From contig CAXAMN010023695.1 of NCBI GenBank assembly GCA_963970005.1, positions 1,945,989-2,009,988 on the forward strand: DNA of 64,000 nucleotides, given 5' to 3'. Position 1 is the first letter of the stretch, and each line of letters begins with the position of its first letter. This document shows, piece by piece, positions 35,729 through 46,148 of the stretch. The notes under the pieces were generated by a model. That model searched no databases and had not been told where the DNA came from. It saw only the letters and a list, made by a program, of their open reading frames with translations. Source of the DNA: Durusdinium trenchii (lineage: Eukaryota; Sar; Dinophyceae; Suessiales; Symbiodiniaceae). A program made the position numbers and the translations under genes.

Positions 35729-35827
35729 TTTCAAGAGACTGTTCCAGGCTTGGGAGGCAACTCGACATCACTTCAAGGAGTCGGAACGCATGGTATGAGT
35801 CAGACACGACATGTCTATGACTGCCGG

Positions 35828-35876
35828 ACTGCCGATCAGTTGGGGTGGTTGAAAAGGGGTCAATGGAGTGTTTGGG
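35828..35876 (+). mobile_element. MITE-like family 3 fragment
   Basis: GCCGATCAGTTGGGGTGGTT, then GAAAAGGGGTCAATGGAGTG and TTTGG, matching the full copy at 36329-36435 with an internal deletion. Confidence 0.55.
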
Positions 35877-36328
35877 CTATAATACGGGCCACTCGCCTAT
35901 CAGCATTGCGTTGACTCGTTGTTGTCCTGAACCCACGGCTTGCCACCGCATAAATACATAAGGGATTCAAAGCTGGGCATAGAATCCTGATTCTACTTCA
36001 TGCATCTTCATGCATCTTCATCATACCCCCCCGCACTTGTGACCGCTTCTCATCGGTGTCCGAATGTCAGACCTTCGTTAATACCCGTACTTACTGGTAC
36101 CACTAGTGTCTGGTACTTACTGTGTCCCTCCATTTTCACTTTTGCCAGCCGTGGCCGTGGCGACACTCGCAGGTGAGGCGATGCGGAGCTACCTGCAGCG
36201 GTGTTTGGAGGATCGACACCATCTCGTGCTGCTTGGGCCATCGATCCTGAAGACCGTTCGACAACGTCGTGACGTGCCACGTGACGTGCCGGTCACGCAC
36301 ACGACTTGTTGTTGTGTGTTTTAATTCC

Positions 36329-36435
36329 CAGACACTCCATGTATTACACCATGGGACTGCCATAGGACTGCCAATCAGTTCGGGTGGTTGAAAAGGGGTC
36401 AATGTATGTAAATATAGCATACATGGAGTGTTTAG
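36329..36435 (+). mobile_element. MITE-like family 3, full copy
   Basis: The inverted ends CAGACACTCCATGTAT and ATACATGGAGTGTTTAG bound a 107-bp element containing GGGTGGTTGAAAAGGGGTCA. Related pieces occur at 28392, 35828, 38150 (inverted) and 62838. Confidence 0.7.
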
Positions 36436-36836
36436 GATTTCTTTTGGGGGGAGGACGTGGGAGAACTCCTTCCCCCCAACGGACAGTCAAACTTTACTGG
36501 ACGAACAAACAATTCCCACATTTTTTCTGACTAGTCAGTCACACCAGTCGATTCCTCGATCCTTGGGGTTTTTTCTGCACCTATGATTCTGTGATATTTG
36601 TGGGGTAGAAATTGGTTTCTTTCAGGTGCTTTGCTGTACTTTGCTCCATGTATGCTCCATGTATTCTCCGCCCCAGGTATTCTCGGCATTTGCAAATGGT
36701 GGAGTTGCATGTGCACTTGTTGTACCCCAACTTGTGGAACTCCTTGTCCGAGGAGGCCCGGCCGGTCTGCATTTCAGCAGCGAATGGGACAGATGAAACC
36801 GGCGCCAAAAGTGGTGAGTGTTCTCAAAGAGCTCCA

Positions 36837-37360
36837 AATCACGAAAGGTAGCCCTTTAGGGGATACCTTGAGTTTGTCTTGCGAAGCAAGTGTCGGCTCT
36901 TCCGGGTCGAAATTGATTGCTCAATTCACCCCCCCCCCCTTGGAATTGATTTCTCAATACAGACCCCCCCCCTCCCCCCGACAAAATCAATTCTCTCCTG
37001 GAGAACTTCTTCGTGAGCCTCTCATGATTTCAGGATAGTTGAAACCCTCTTGAACATTCAGAAAGAGTGCATATGAAATTCTAATCACGAAAGGTCTTCC
37101 CCGAAGGGATACATACCTAGAGTTTGTTTTGTGAAGCACGTCAATTCTCTCCTGGAACGTCTTCGTGAGCCTCTTATGGTTTCAGGATAGTTCAAATCCT
37201 ATGATGTTCCGATTCAATGCTCACCGATGATCTGAGCCATGGGGCAAGTTTGTTTTCCTAAGAATCTTTCTGAACATTTCGAGAGCATATGTTTCAACAT
37301 TTAGAGTGCATATATGAAATTATATTTACGAAAGGTCGCCTCCGAGGGGATAAATCACCA
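36837..37360. repeat. Tandem partial triplication, unit about 240 bp
   Basis: Three successive blocks start with an (A/T)CACGAAAGG or TTACGAAAGG word followed by a GGGGATA motif. The first two also share TTTGT(C/T)TTG-GAAGCA, CAATTCTCTCCTGGA and TTTCAGGATAGTT. The third block is truncated after about 45 bp. Runs of nine or more C residues interrupt the first block. Confidence 0.7.
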
Positions 37361-37820
37361 TGTCGAACGTTGCATTTTTGTTCCTGCCTCTCGCGTTCTC
37401 TTCTCTTCCCGCTGTCCTACCTTTCGTGTCTCCCTCCTCTCAAGTAGCTTTTCACAGCCCTGAGCCCAAGTTGGACATCCTGCAGCACTCCGACCAAATC
37501 ACATGGGCAGTTTCACCACAAATTGAAGCGAACTGATTCATCCAATTTCATCTCCCGACGCAGGACCCTCGCCTATACTAGACTGGGACTGGCAGCCTTT
37601 CCATTGCCCAACTGATTGGCACAGGATGGTTGTTTTTTTTTGTTGTCTGATGGGGTAGCTTTGGTGTTTTCCTTCGTCACACCCTCAGGTGAGGCTTTTT
37701 CTGGAAGAGATCCGGGAAGCAGCCAATGCCAGCCGAGAGGACCCCATCGAGTTGATGGTGTTTGGGGCTCCACCTCCGGACGAAATTAGTGTTTGCGGTC
37801 CAAATTGGAGGAAATTGGAT

Positions 37821-37920
37821 GGTTGGGTGTGTCCCATGACCAGTCGGTAAACAATTCACTGTTATGTCGGCCTACAACCTAACCATCATCCACTGTTACA
37901 GGGAATGGAATATACCCAAT
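37821..37920 (+). mobile_element. MITE-like family 1, copy 3
   Basis: Left end GGTTGGGTGTGTCC, internal CAGTCGGTAAACAATTC and CATCATCCACTG, right end TATACCCAAT. Confidence 0.6.
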
Positions 37921-38033
37921 GGCTGGTCCTGATACGTCCTGCGTGTCGATCTCGTCCAAGATGTTGGGCCATGTCATGGTCGCTTGGTGTCGCAGAATGA
38001 GAACCCAGACCTCCATAATGTGTGATGTATGCC

Positions 38034-38134
38034 TAGGGTCTGGCCTATTACCTGTAACAGTCAGTAAACAATTATCACTATTTTCGAAAAGGCCTTTACT
38101 AACCATCATCATCCACTGTTTAGGATAGACCCAA
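38034..38134 (+). mobile_element. MITE-like family 1, copy 4
   Basis: Left end TAGGGTCTGGCC, internal ACAGTCAGTAAACAATTATC and CATCATCATCCACTG, right end GGATAGACCCAA. It lies only 113 bp downstream of copy 3. Confidence 0.65.
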
Positions 38135-38149
38135 TGTATGCCTACAGTT

Positions 38150-38221
38150 GAGCTTTTCAACCACCCCAAGTACTGGTAGCTACTGTTATAAATATACCTA
38201 TCAGTCCCATGGAGTGTTTGC
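38150..38221 (-). mobile_element. MITE-like family 3 fragment, inverted core
   Basis: TTTTCAACCACCCCAAG (the complement of the family 3 core) is followed by a right end CCATGGAGTGTTTG. Confidence 0.5.
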
Positions 38222-38811
38222 ACAACGGACAAGCTAGCTGGGAACCTCCTCCACCTTCCGGGATGTTCACGGATTCTGCGCGTTTGGACCCGGGATGTTC
38301 GGTGGCAAGGTCGATAGGCCGAAGACACTCAAAAGAGGGCTATAAACGAATCCAGTTTCAGGTTGGGAATTACAGGTGGCTCTTGAAGGCCTAGAACACC
38401 TCAACATATTGCCTTAAGATGCCTTAAGCCCTCACCACCGGTAAGTTCAACGCCGGGAGAAACACAAAAACGCAGCATGGGAAAAGGCGGCAAGGCGCAG
38501 CATGAGAGAACGGTTTCTCCTAGGCCAGGCGGCATGATGTGTCTTTTGATTGATTCCCAACTTGGATGCTTTTTCTTCCTCCTTTTATGGTGCTTTTCTT
38601 GGGGAGTCTGGAGGTTTGGACGGACCTTCACTTGAAGTGAGGGGGGAAGTAGGACGAACTCCACTCCCGTAAATATCTCCAACATTCTACTTACCCAGAC
38701 ATACCCAGACCATCCATGTAAAGTTACATACACTTCGCTCATTGATCACCCATCCATGTGGTTGTAACGCGTTGTAACCCTTCCAGTCCCATTCATTTGG
38801 TCCGACAGCAG

Positions 38812-38910
38812 GACTCTCACTCCGACGACGATGACTTGCCCGCGACCGAGCTGGTCCGGCAGTTCGATCGGCAGCGCTTCAACTCGGAGCTTCATCAGGA
38901 GGGGGAATGG
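38812..38910 (+). CDS. Candidate internal exon, acidic protein
   Basis: Acceptor gacagcag, then exactly 33 codons in phase 0: DSHSDDDDLPATELVRQFDR, QRFNSELHQEGEW. It ends at donor gtctcc. It is GC-rich in a low-GC setting. Family unknown. It could be an upstream exon of the RAP-domain gene or of another + strand gene. Confidence 0.5.
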
Positions 38911-39599
38911 GTCTCCTGGTCAACTGGTTTTCTAGGCCATGGTTGGGGGGCTCCTGGAGATTCCCGTAGCATGCCCATTTCTAGGTCTCCGGAAGTTTTT
39001 CCCTAGTGATTCACGTAGCTCTGAGAAGGTGATTGGAGACTGTTATGTATAAGTGCCAGGAGGGTCCAAGTACCTTCTGATAGGGTATTTGGATCCCTAC
39101 ATTATATGCCCTGATTCTTTTTTTGGGGGGACCTGCAGAAGGGCTCAACCAGGGGATTCTTCACAGAGATGGCCCTTGTAGCACTGAGGTTTCAGAGGCA
39201 AACCCCAAGAACTGACCATCTTGGCAGGAGGTGAGCCGCATGCTGAGCTCTATGGGCCTTCAGCATCGGAACAAGCTCTCAGCAGGGCCCATGGTGCTGG
39301 ATATTCACCTGGCTGAGATGTGTCCTTTGGACTGATCGGTTGGGGATCCTGATCGCTTGGTCCATAGGGTCCATGTTCCTTTGCTTTTTGTCTTTTGCGT
39401 GCTTTTAGAGGAAACGGTTGATTGGGGTGACAGAACGGAGCTATCAATCTAAGGGCTTCCCCCAACCTCAGAAGTTGCCGCGATGATGTTGGTCATCCCA
39501 AGTCCTGGGATGTTGAAGACCATGATGTCCTAGGATTCCAACCGCCATTGATTTAACATTTTAGCCTTACCAAGTAACCAGTGTTTCACAAAGGGTATT

Positions 39600-40253
39600 T
39601 TGCATGACAAAACAAGGTCAACCATTTGTTTCAGGGTCTTGGAAGGCCAGGGTATCCCTCACCAGCACTCACCAGCGAAGCAAACCATCACAATGATTTT
39701 CACCTCCGCTCGCTCACTACGATGCGCAAGCCCCCGGGCCCCTAGACTGATTAAAGTCAGGACCGGGCATAGTGATTACCACGTCCCTCTCATTCTTTTG
39801 ATTCCGCCAGGAGTCAAAACGACAAACGCCACCAACTCCTGTGGACGATTGCTGGTGCCATGTGCTCACAAAAGTGCGTCAGACGAACGCACGACCGCCA
39901 TCGATTTACGCCGCTTGATGGGATCCCTTGTTACCCGCGTGTGCGGGGAAATCGTATCCATTCTTGCGAATCCTACAGACATTACATTGGGATTCGGCCG
40001 ACCTGCCGGGGGCCTTCTGCCAGGGGCCTGGCCTGCCAGTCTCACGTATGTCTCTCACCCTCGAGGCATCGTGGAAGCCGCGCCTGCGTGGCAATACTAT
40101 CTGCGCTCCTCGCATCTCACGGCCCTGGCGCGACGGCGCCAGGAGATGCTCCAGGCCGCCCTGAACTCCGCGACGTCTCGACCGGGTCACGGCGGGACGA
40201 CGGATCAAAGGGCCCAGGCGGAGCGAGGTGAAAGACCAAGGTTATTATCGTAG
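39600..40253 (+). CDS. Candidate coding exon within a 217-codon frame
   Basis: The most protein-like part is about 39960-40228 (VCGEIVSILANPTDITLGFG, later QYYLRSSHLTALARRRQEML), ending at a gtgaaa donor at about 40229. The first ~80 codons of the open frame are probably not exon. Two other frames over the same GC-rich stretch are also open, so the frame is not certain. Confidence 0.4.
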   Translation: MHDKTRSTICFRVLEGQGIPHQHSPAKQTITMIFTSARSLRCASPRAPRLIKVRTGHSDYHVPLILLIPPGVKTTNATNSCGRLLVPCAHKSASDERTTAIDLRRLMGSLVTRVCGEIVSILANPTDITLGFGRPAGGLLPGAWPASLTYVSHPRGIVEAAPAWQYYLRSSHLTALARRRQEMLQAALNSATSRPGHGGTTDQRAQAERGERPRLLS

Positions 40254-40602
40254 GTAGGTCCAGGGTATTTTTCCTGGTGACCCACAGCGTCCCCCGGATT
40301 TGTTTGGTGTTCATGTGTTCATGATCTGTCAGACATGGTCAAATCATGTCACATCCACAAGTCGAAGTGACAGTGGACCGTGTTTGTTTCAATTTAGTCG
40401 ACGCCAGCAGTTTCTCGACGATCTTCACATCGAGATCCTTTGAAGGATCTCACACCATGATTTTTACACTCTGACGAACACGTCACATGGAATTGGAAAA
40501 TCCATACCCGTGAACATTTCCCCTACAAAATGGGTGACCTCGAGGCCACTATAAAAAGTAAATTCTGTATAGAGGGGGTCCCCTGGAGACCCCCCGAAAC
40601 AC

Positions 40603-41003
40603 TGTCATTTTGTAGTAAATCAATGGTTTGGAGAGATGATATAGTTTTTTATTTTTTGGTTTGGGCCAGAAGAACAGTCATTTTGCAGAGATTTTTATTC
40701 TTCCTGATTAGTCAAGTATGTTAAGTATGTGTAGGGTTGTGTGAACACAATCTGTAGTGATTCAACAAGAGTAGGGGAAGCATTTTGTGGTGAGCATCTT
40801 TGTCTAAGAAATCTATACATTTTTCTTGGCTTCTCATTTTGTAGTAGACAGTCATGATCATCCTAACATGATTTTGTCCGCTATGTATCAGTTCATTGCT
40901 TTTGTGAAACTGCATGGCACTTCATTTTGTAGTATTTTTTTTTATTATCAATGCCTTGTCATTTTGTAGTGTTTTGGTGTGAAGACCGATCATTCTATAG
41001 TGT
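40603..41003 (+). repeat. Spaced array of CATTTTGTAGT motifs
   Basis: Seven near-copies of the word (G/T)TCATTTTGTAGT occur at about 40603, 40677, 40780, 40833, 40922, 40958 and 40989. Spacing is about 31-103 bp and the DNA between them is AT-rich and unrelated. A reverse-oriented near-copy (CTACAAAATGGGTGAC) lies at 40524. Confidence 0.6.
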
Positions 41004-41159
41004 TTTCTGCATGCCCCAGAGATTGTAGCTATAGAATGGGGTGCACGACCCCTCCTATGGAATATGAACGGGTATGAAAATCCCCTGTTTGTAAAGGAAA
41101 GTCGTCTTCATTTCGGGACCATGCCATCCACTTCCACCGTGTGATGTGTTCGTCGTGGT

Positions 41160-41447
41160 TTGGTTAGAACGTCCCGAACCTTCAAACCACTCTGGCGATC
41201 CCCCGATCTCTGTGCGAGCCCCTCGCTCCGGGGCTCGGCGGTGGGCGTACACTATCCGCCCAAGGCCATGGGCTTCCAGGTGATCGTCATCCCACACTTC
41301 GAGTGGTTTCAGCTGGAGTCTCCCGATGCTCAGCGTGAGTTCCTGCGGCAACGCTTGCCCAAAGAGGCACCGCAAGAGGTGGTTCTTTCGCTTTTGGATC
41401 GTGGTCCGGCGCAGCAGGGCGGTGGCACACAGCAGGGCAGGGCATGA
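41160..41447 (+). CDS. RAP-domain protein, C-terminal exon
   Basis: The last 60 residues contain MGFQVIVIPHFEWFQLESPD and then AQREFLRQRLPK. This matches the RAP domain consensus (G-hydrophobic-VIP-aromatic-W, then YL..KL), found at the C-terminus of FASTK/RAP proteins. RAP proteins are RNA-binding factors of mitochondria and plastids and are expanded in alveolates. Only the C-terminal exon is here; the protein ends at TGA 41445-41447. The true exon start is probably downstream of 41160, since the first ~25 codons are less convincing. Upstream exons may be among the + strand candidates at 38812 and 39960, which I cannot prove. Confidence 0.7.
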   Translation: MVRTSRTFKPLWRSPDLCASPSLRGSAVGVHYPPKAMGFQVIVIPHFEWFQLESPDAQREFLRQRLPKEAPQEVVLSLLDRGPAQQGGGTQQGRA

Positions 41448-41613
41448 AAAGCACGTTTGGTGACCGCTTTTCGCGGCTTTTCGTTTGTGATAGAATCATG
41501 CATCACCACCGTGTGCCCAGAGCCTGATGCCGCATTCCCCAGGACCGAAGAGCGAATGACAGACCAACAGCGTGTCGACTCGAACGTTGGCTGTGCAGGA
41601 TCATGGTTTTAGG

Positions 41614-41752
41614 ATGGTCTATTTGTTGGGTCTGTCAAGACGGCCTGTAACAGTCAGTAAACAATGATCACAATCTTGGAACAGGGCCTTTACTAACCAC
41701 CATCATCCACTATTAGTGGTAATGGCATAGAGGATAGACCATGATAGACCTA
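41614..41752 (+). mobile_element. MITE-like family 1, copy 5 (longest)
   Basis: Inverted ends ATGGTCTATTTGTTGGGTCT and GGATAGACCATGATAGACCT, internal CAGTCAGTAAACAATGATC and CCACCATCATCCACT. The 139-bp length suggests extra terminal sequence compared with copies 1-4. Confidence 0.65.
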
Positions 41753-41997
41753 ATTGTCCCAATCTATTTGTATCATTCTGTATTATCTACAGATGCAAAG
41801 GGATTGATTCTCCCAAAAAGGCCTAGAGGCCATGGGTTCAGTGGAGTCGCAGCAACAATGTAACAACCCTCGGCCACCCGGTTAGCCAGTCCCAGCAACT
41901 GTCCAACTTAAACATCACCGTGGACTGTCCCAGTGCAAGGCACCTAGCATGTCATTACCATCTTGCATAATATTATATCATTATATATATATACGTT

Positions 41998-42135
41998 ATA
42001 GACCAATAGGCAGACACAACAATAGGCAGACACAACAATAATCGCAATAATATATACCAATAGGCANNNNNNNNNNCAATAGGCAGACACAACAATAATC
42101 GCAATAATATATACCAATAGGCAGACACAACAACC
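41998..42135. repeat. Tandem repeat of CAATAGGCAGACACAACAA units, interrupted by assembly gap
   Basis: Units of about 18 bp (CAATAGGCAGACACAA) and longer units with the insert TAATCGCAATAATATATACC repeat on both sides of the N run at 42067-42076. Confidence 0.85.
42067..42076. other. Assembly gap (N run)
   Basis: Ten N bases inside a tandem repeat, so the true repeat length is unknown and the number is probably a placeholder. Confidence 0.95.
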
Positions 42136-42149
42136 CAGAATCCTTTGAC

Positions 42150-42256
42150 ATGGACGACCTTTTTGGACGGGTGGACACCCGCAGAGCCGCGGAGCGCCCT
42201 CCAGGCCTGGCATCCGAACCTCCACGGACGCCACGAGCCGCGTGGCGAGCCGCGTG
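42150..42256 (+). CDS. Candidate first exon
   Basis: ATG followed by MDDLFGRVDTRRAAERPPGL, then SEPPRTPRAAWRAA, ending in phase 2 at a canonical gtgagc donor. It is GC-rich, and its 3' end contains a tandem GCCGCGTGG(C/T)GA word repeated three times. No downstream exon identified with confidence; the channel gene begins about 0.8 kb downstream on the same strand. Confidence 0.4.
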
Positions 42257-42339
42257 GTGAGCCGCGTGGACGCTGAAGAATCAGGCAGCGCCGCAGGGTG
42301 CTGTGTCAATGGACCCCCAAGCGTGCACCATTGGTGCAT

Positions 42340-43063
42340 TTTAGTTGACGCCCTCTAATTCAAAGAAACACCTTTTAACAGGATAGTTGGAGACGCAAGA
42401 TATCGCAAGATCTATGCAAAGCAACATCTGTTTTTTTCCATCCAAGCAGCATGACTACGTCGAATGATGGGTGGCCGGTTGCGCAACGGATGGCAACGGA
42501 ACCACTGTTCTATCAGAGCGGGTGACATGGACATGAGTGGCTCCGGTTCTTTTTTCAGGGCTTTGTCCATCCTCAGGGCTCAGGGCGTGTTCCTGGACCG
42601 TTTCTCGTATCGTTTGGTTTGTTTTGCACGTGCCAAACAATGAATGCGTGTTTTCGCCGGTCTTCTGCACGGCCCTCTCAACAAGCCGTGTTTTCAAGAA
42701 AGCATCTATTGGATTCCTTGGATTCCATCGGGACCGGTGTTTGATTGCACCCGGCCCCTGCAAAAACCGGATAGATATGGGCCAGTGCCTCACCGGGCCT
42801 CAGGCTAGATGTCGAACGACGGGAAGCACGGGATGAAGCAATTTCTGGAGACGTGAAGAGGAGGCAGCTGTTACAGGTGACGAATCGTCATGTTGAAGAC
42901 CTGCTATATTCATTCCTGACAAATCAGGGACAAAGAGTTCGCAGCGGTGTCGGTCAGTGCTGCTAGTGAAACATCAATTTGACATTACGTAATTTGAGAA
43001 TATTTGAGATTGGTAGTGAGCCATGAAGGCAAACAGTATTTACTGTACGTCTTGTCTATGCAG
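42340..43063. other. Intergenic or intronic spacer
   Basis: No supported exon. Short frames near 42540-42830 on both strands are unconvincing. Confidence 0.4.
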
Positions 43064-45488
43064 ACATCAGGAGCCGTCAGAGATGTGCGAGATCATGCTG
43101 CAGCAAAGAGCCTCCATGTGAGCCCATGGTTTGAAAGAGAAAACTAGTTGATTGAAGCTCAATGATTCAAACTATGTTCACATATATGTTTATTAAAGCA
43201 TCAAGAACACAGCAAGCTAGAGGGGTTCATATGTCTCAACATTAAGCATCACAAAACACTGAAGCAAATCTTGAAAAGCATGCGCGCACGCAGATCCGTG
43301 TCGATGGATTGCATGGACCCGATGGATCATGAATCGAGGTTCCGGTCAGTTCTGAAGCAGTTGGAAGCTGCGCATGAAGACCAGATGGAATACCATGTTT
43401 CGAGGTTCCAATCATTGCTGAAACAGCTGAAAGCTGAGCAAGCTGAGCATTCAGAAGAGGTCCAGAAGCGTGCCAATTTGACGTGCAAGCTACCACGCCA
43501 AGTAGCAACACGGGCAGAAATGTGTCCTGCGTCCGGACCTCAGTTGAATCACCGCCCACAGGTGGGTTTGTTGTCGGTGGGGTTCTACGGACAACCAGCC
43601 TATACAGGCAGCAGACCAGAGTGGAGAAGGCATCGTTTTTGTTTGGGTGAAGGCGAAGGGAGCTCCATTGCATTGCAAAGTAGAAAGAGAAGAGACCGTT
43701 GTTGAGGCACCCTCACCAAAGATAATCCCAACCTCCTGTGGTCGTGGTTTCCATGCTTTTCAACCACACAAGTAGTGCCAGGAAACAGATTTCCGTGTGG
43801 TGGTTCGTGCCACCGGACCAAGGTCACAACCACTCAAGACAGTTGGCCGAGAGGAAGAGCTATTATCAGTACCACCACCAGCTGAAAGCAGTGTGGATGA
43901 GCATCAATATGTGCGGACAAGCAACATTATTGAGATCTCTGTACCTGTTCCGGAAACTTCAGTTGGTGCTTCGAGCTTCAGTTGGTGCTTCGAGCTGGGA
44001 TGGCTCTTGGTCACTGTCTCCAATTTTATTTTTGTAGCAGTGCGCATGCAGGATGACTTCCTTTTTACAAAGGATCAAGAATCTGAAAAAACGCTTGATG
44101 GACATCGTTTTGTGCCGGTATATCCTTTGTTGCATCACTTGTGGGTGGTCATCGCAGGAATATATGCAGTTTTATGGACTTGGCAAGTATTCCTTCGCTT
44201 CAGACGCCAGGCATGGTCAGTTCTGAAATCTTGGGTTGGCTGGCTGGATGTTTTACTGGCATTTAGTGCCTGGCTAGAGCTGCTGCTTGACGTCCTGCCT
44301 ATAATCCTGCAAGATCGAAAACTGCGGTTTGTACGAGTCTTGTACCCACTGTGCATCCTGAAATTCGTTCGCCCGGCGAGTGTATTGGTGACATCGAAGC
44401 GGGTGGAGCATCTCGCTTCGCTCCAGATGTTGCTCAAGGGTCTTGCGGCAGGGTTTCGTACACTTTGTTGGGCATGGCTCGTGCTTCGCTTTGCGACCGT
44501 CAGTGGAGCTCTCCTATTGCTCGGCCTTATCACGTCGGAAATGGATCAGTTTGGCGAAATGGTCTCAGAGAGATTGTTTGGCGATGGGCTTTGGGCCCTC
44601 TTGGAGATCATGTGGGGCGCCATGGACGGGGTGGACGTGGACACTGAGTATCTTCTGAATGGTGTATTTGGTGCTCCCGTATCCATTTTTTTGGCGGCCT
44701 ACAAATATTTCCTGGGCTTTGCATTCCTGGAAATCATCGCCGCTGTGCTGGTGAGAATTGCTATGGAGCTATACGCAAAGGAAGAGGCAGACGCTGAGGC
44801 AGAAAAGGCCAAAACTCAAGATGCTTACCGAGAGTCTCTCATTGAGCTCTTTGAGGACATAAACTCTTCTGGCACTGGCCGAATCAGCTTTGCTGAGTTG
44901 AGTGAGCTCGTTCAGAGACCCGAACTTCAGAACAGACTAGAACAACTTGAAATCAATACACGCGATATCTCGTGTTTGTTCTGGATGCTAGATGATGGAG
45001 ATTCTGAAATTTCACTTGAAGAGTTTGAAGATGGCATTTGGCGCTTGAAGGGGCCTGCACGAAACTTCGACCTTGCAAAGTTGGAGAGAGAGGTGCTCAA
45101 GCTGAGCCACAAATTTGATGTCATTTGCGCCTCTACAGGAATCGCTGTCCCAAGGTTGAGCTGTAGGATGTCCAAGCAATCCCTCAAGACTGTATCACGT
45201 TTCAATTCACAACAGTCTGATGAATTCTGTCAGGTTAGTATCTAGGCTGTCTCACTATGGCTCTTTGGTTTCATCTCAGACTTGCAAATGTATGGCGTAT
45301 GGCTTCATAGTGTCATGGTTATAACATGACCTTCAACCAAACACATGCAGAAGCACAGGTGCAAAATGCGTCGACAAACGAATCGACAAAAAGGCGGACA
45401 GAGTTGCTTGCCTGGGGACATGGATTTGCTTGCCTGTAGGCTCACTCCAATGGCCCTCAGAACCTTGAGCAAGCAGTTTCATGCGTGA
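43064..45488 (+). CDS. Voltage-gated-type ion channel with EF-hands; N-terminus broken
   Basis: A possible 5' exon is 43064-43117 (acceptor tctatgcag, donor gtgagc). From 43271 a coiled-coil N-terminus reads LKQLEAAHEDQMEYHVSRFQ. The frame then changes near 43470-43490 to the frame of TTPSSNTGRNVSCVRTSVES, and runs to a TAG at 43773 within the same frame as the downstream channel (43776-45233). The channel part has S1-like LGWLLVTVSNFIFVAV, further membrane segments (WVVIAGIYAVLWTWQVF; LLLDVLPIIL), an S4-like segment (RKLRFVRVLYPLCILKFVRP), a pore region around EIMWGAMDGVDVD and a last helix. Two EF-hand-like loops follow (DINSSGTGRISFAEL; DDGDSEISLEEF). Exon 43776-45233 ends at a CAG/gttagt donor (phase 0). 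The last exon 45351-45488 follows atgcag and ends with TGA. This is a single-domain cation channel, probably calcium-regulated, in a membrane. The frame break and stop suggest a decaying N-terminus, an unseen intron or sequence errors. Confidence 0.65.
43958..43995 (+). repeat. 19-bp tandem duplication inside channel gene
   Basis: TTCAGTTGGTGCTTCGAGC occurs twice in direct succession (43958-43976, 43977-43995). Because 19 is not a multiple of three, the two copies are read in different frames (TSVGASS then FSWCFEL). The upstream and downstream parts of the reading frame only join with both copies present. Confidence 0.9.
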
Positions 45489-46148
45489 TGCGTCATGTAT
45501 TTGGCGCCTCAGGGGATGGTCTCAGGGCCTCAGGGTTTGAGCGGTTCATGGCACGACTTAACGCCATATGCCCCACCGATCCCCAGCGATCCGCAGTGCG
45601 TCAGGGCTGACCTCCGCGCGAGCAGATGCTGAGAGGAGGTGGGTGAGGCTGAAAAAGGGCCGGACCTGTCACAGCGCAGGGGGTGTGACAATGGCCACTT
45701 CTGTATTGACAGACACAGCTGTGACACAGCCCTTAGCAGAAGCGGTTCTAAGGCAGCCGGTCATTGATTTATATATACATATATATATATACCTGGAGCC
45801 TCTGAGGGCTACCAAAACACAGCCAGACCATGTTCTCAGGAAAGTACGGCCCTTGAAAATAAGTACGGCCCTTTCAAAAAAGTACATCCCTTCTACATTC
45901 TCTATGTTGTGATGGACTCAGCATTTTCATGCATATTCTATGTTGTGATGAAACCTCGCCCATGCCGACGCTCCTTTCTTTCTCATTTGGCATGTGGTCG
46001 TTTCTTGCGATAGTGTGGACACGTCCACATCAGAGACTTGGACATGATGTGATCCCCACACAAACTGTTTGGTTGTTTGCACACACTTTTTCACAGCAAA
46101 ACTACTTGCACATCACCAAGCCTTGCTGACAACCCCCTTGAGACGCAT
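45489..46148. other. Interval between channel gene and Unit B
   Basis: No gene is supported. It contains a TA microsatellite (about 45768-45790), the repeated AAGTACGGCCCTT block (45841-45891) and a weak GC-rich patch at 45585-45660. Confidence 0.45.
45841..45891 (+). repeat. AAGTACGGCCCTT repeat block, left of Unit B
   Basis: Three successive near-copies of AAGTAC(GG/AT)CCCTT. A closely similar block in the same orientation lies at 59925-59967, just outside the other end of Unit B, and a related block lies inside it at 52869-53000. Confidence 0.75.

Larger units (their letters stand above)
37361..38811. other. Repeat-rich non-coding interval
   Basis: Apart from the MITE-like copies annotated separately, I see no supported exon. 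Acceptor-like ag sites occur but no matching frames. Confidence 0.4.

Noticed and set aside
40603..41003. CRISPR-like spacing of CATTTTGTAGT words
   Set aside because: Spacing is irregular, the motif is too short and degenerate, and there are no cas genes.
44135..44533. 132-codon - strand frame in the channel gene
   Set aside because: Antisense of membrane-segment coding; the + strand product is a clear channel.
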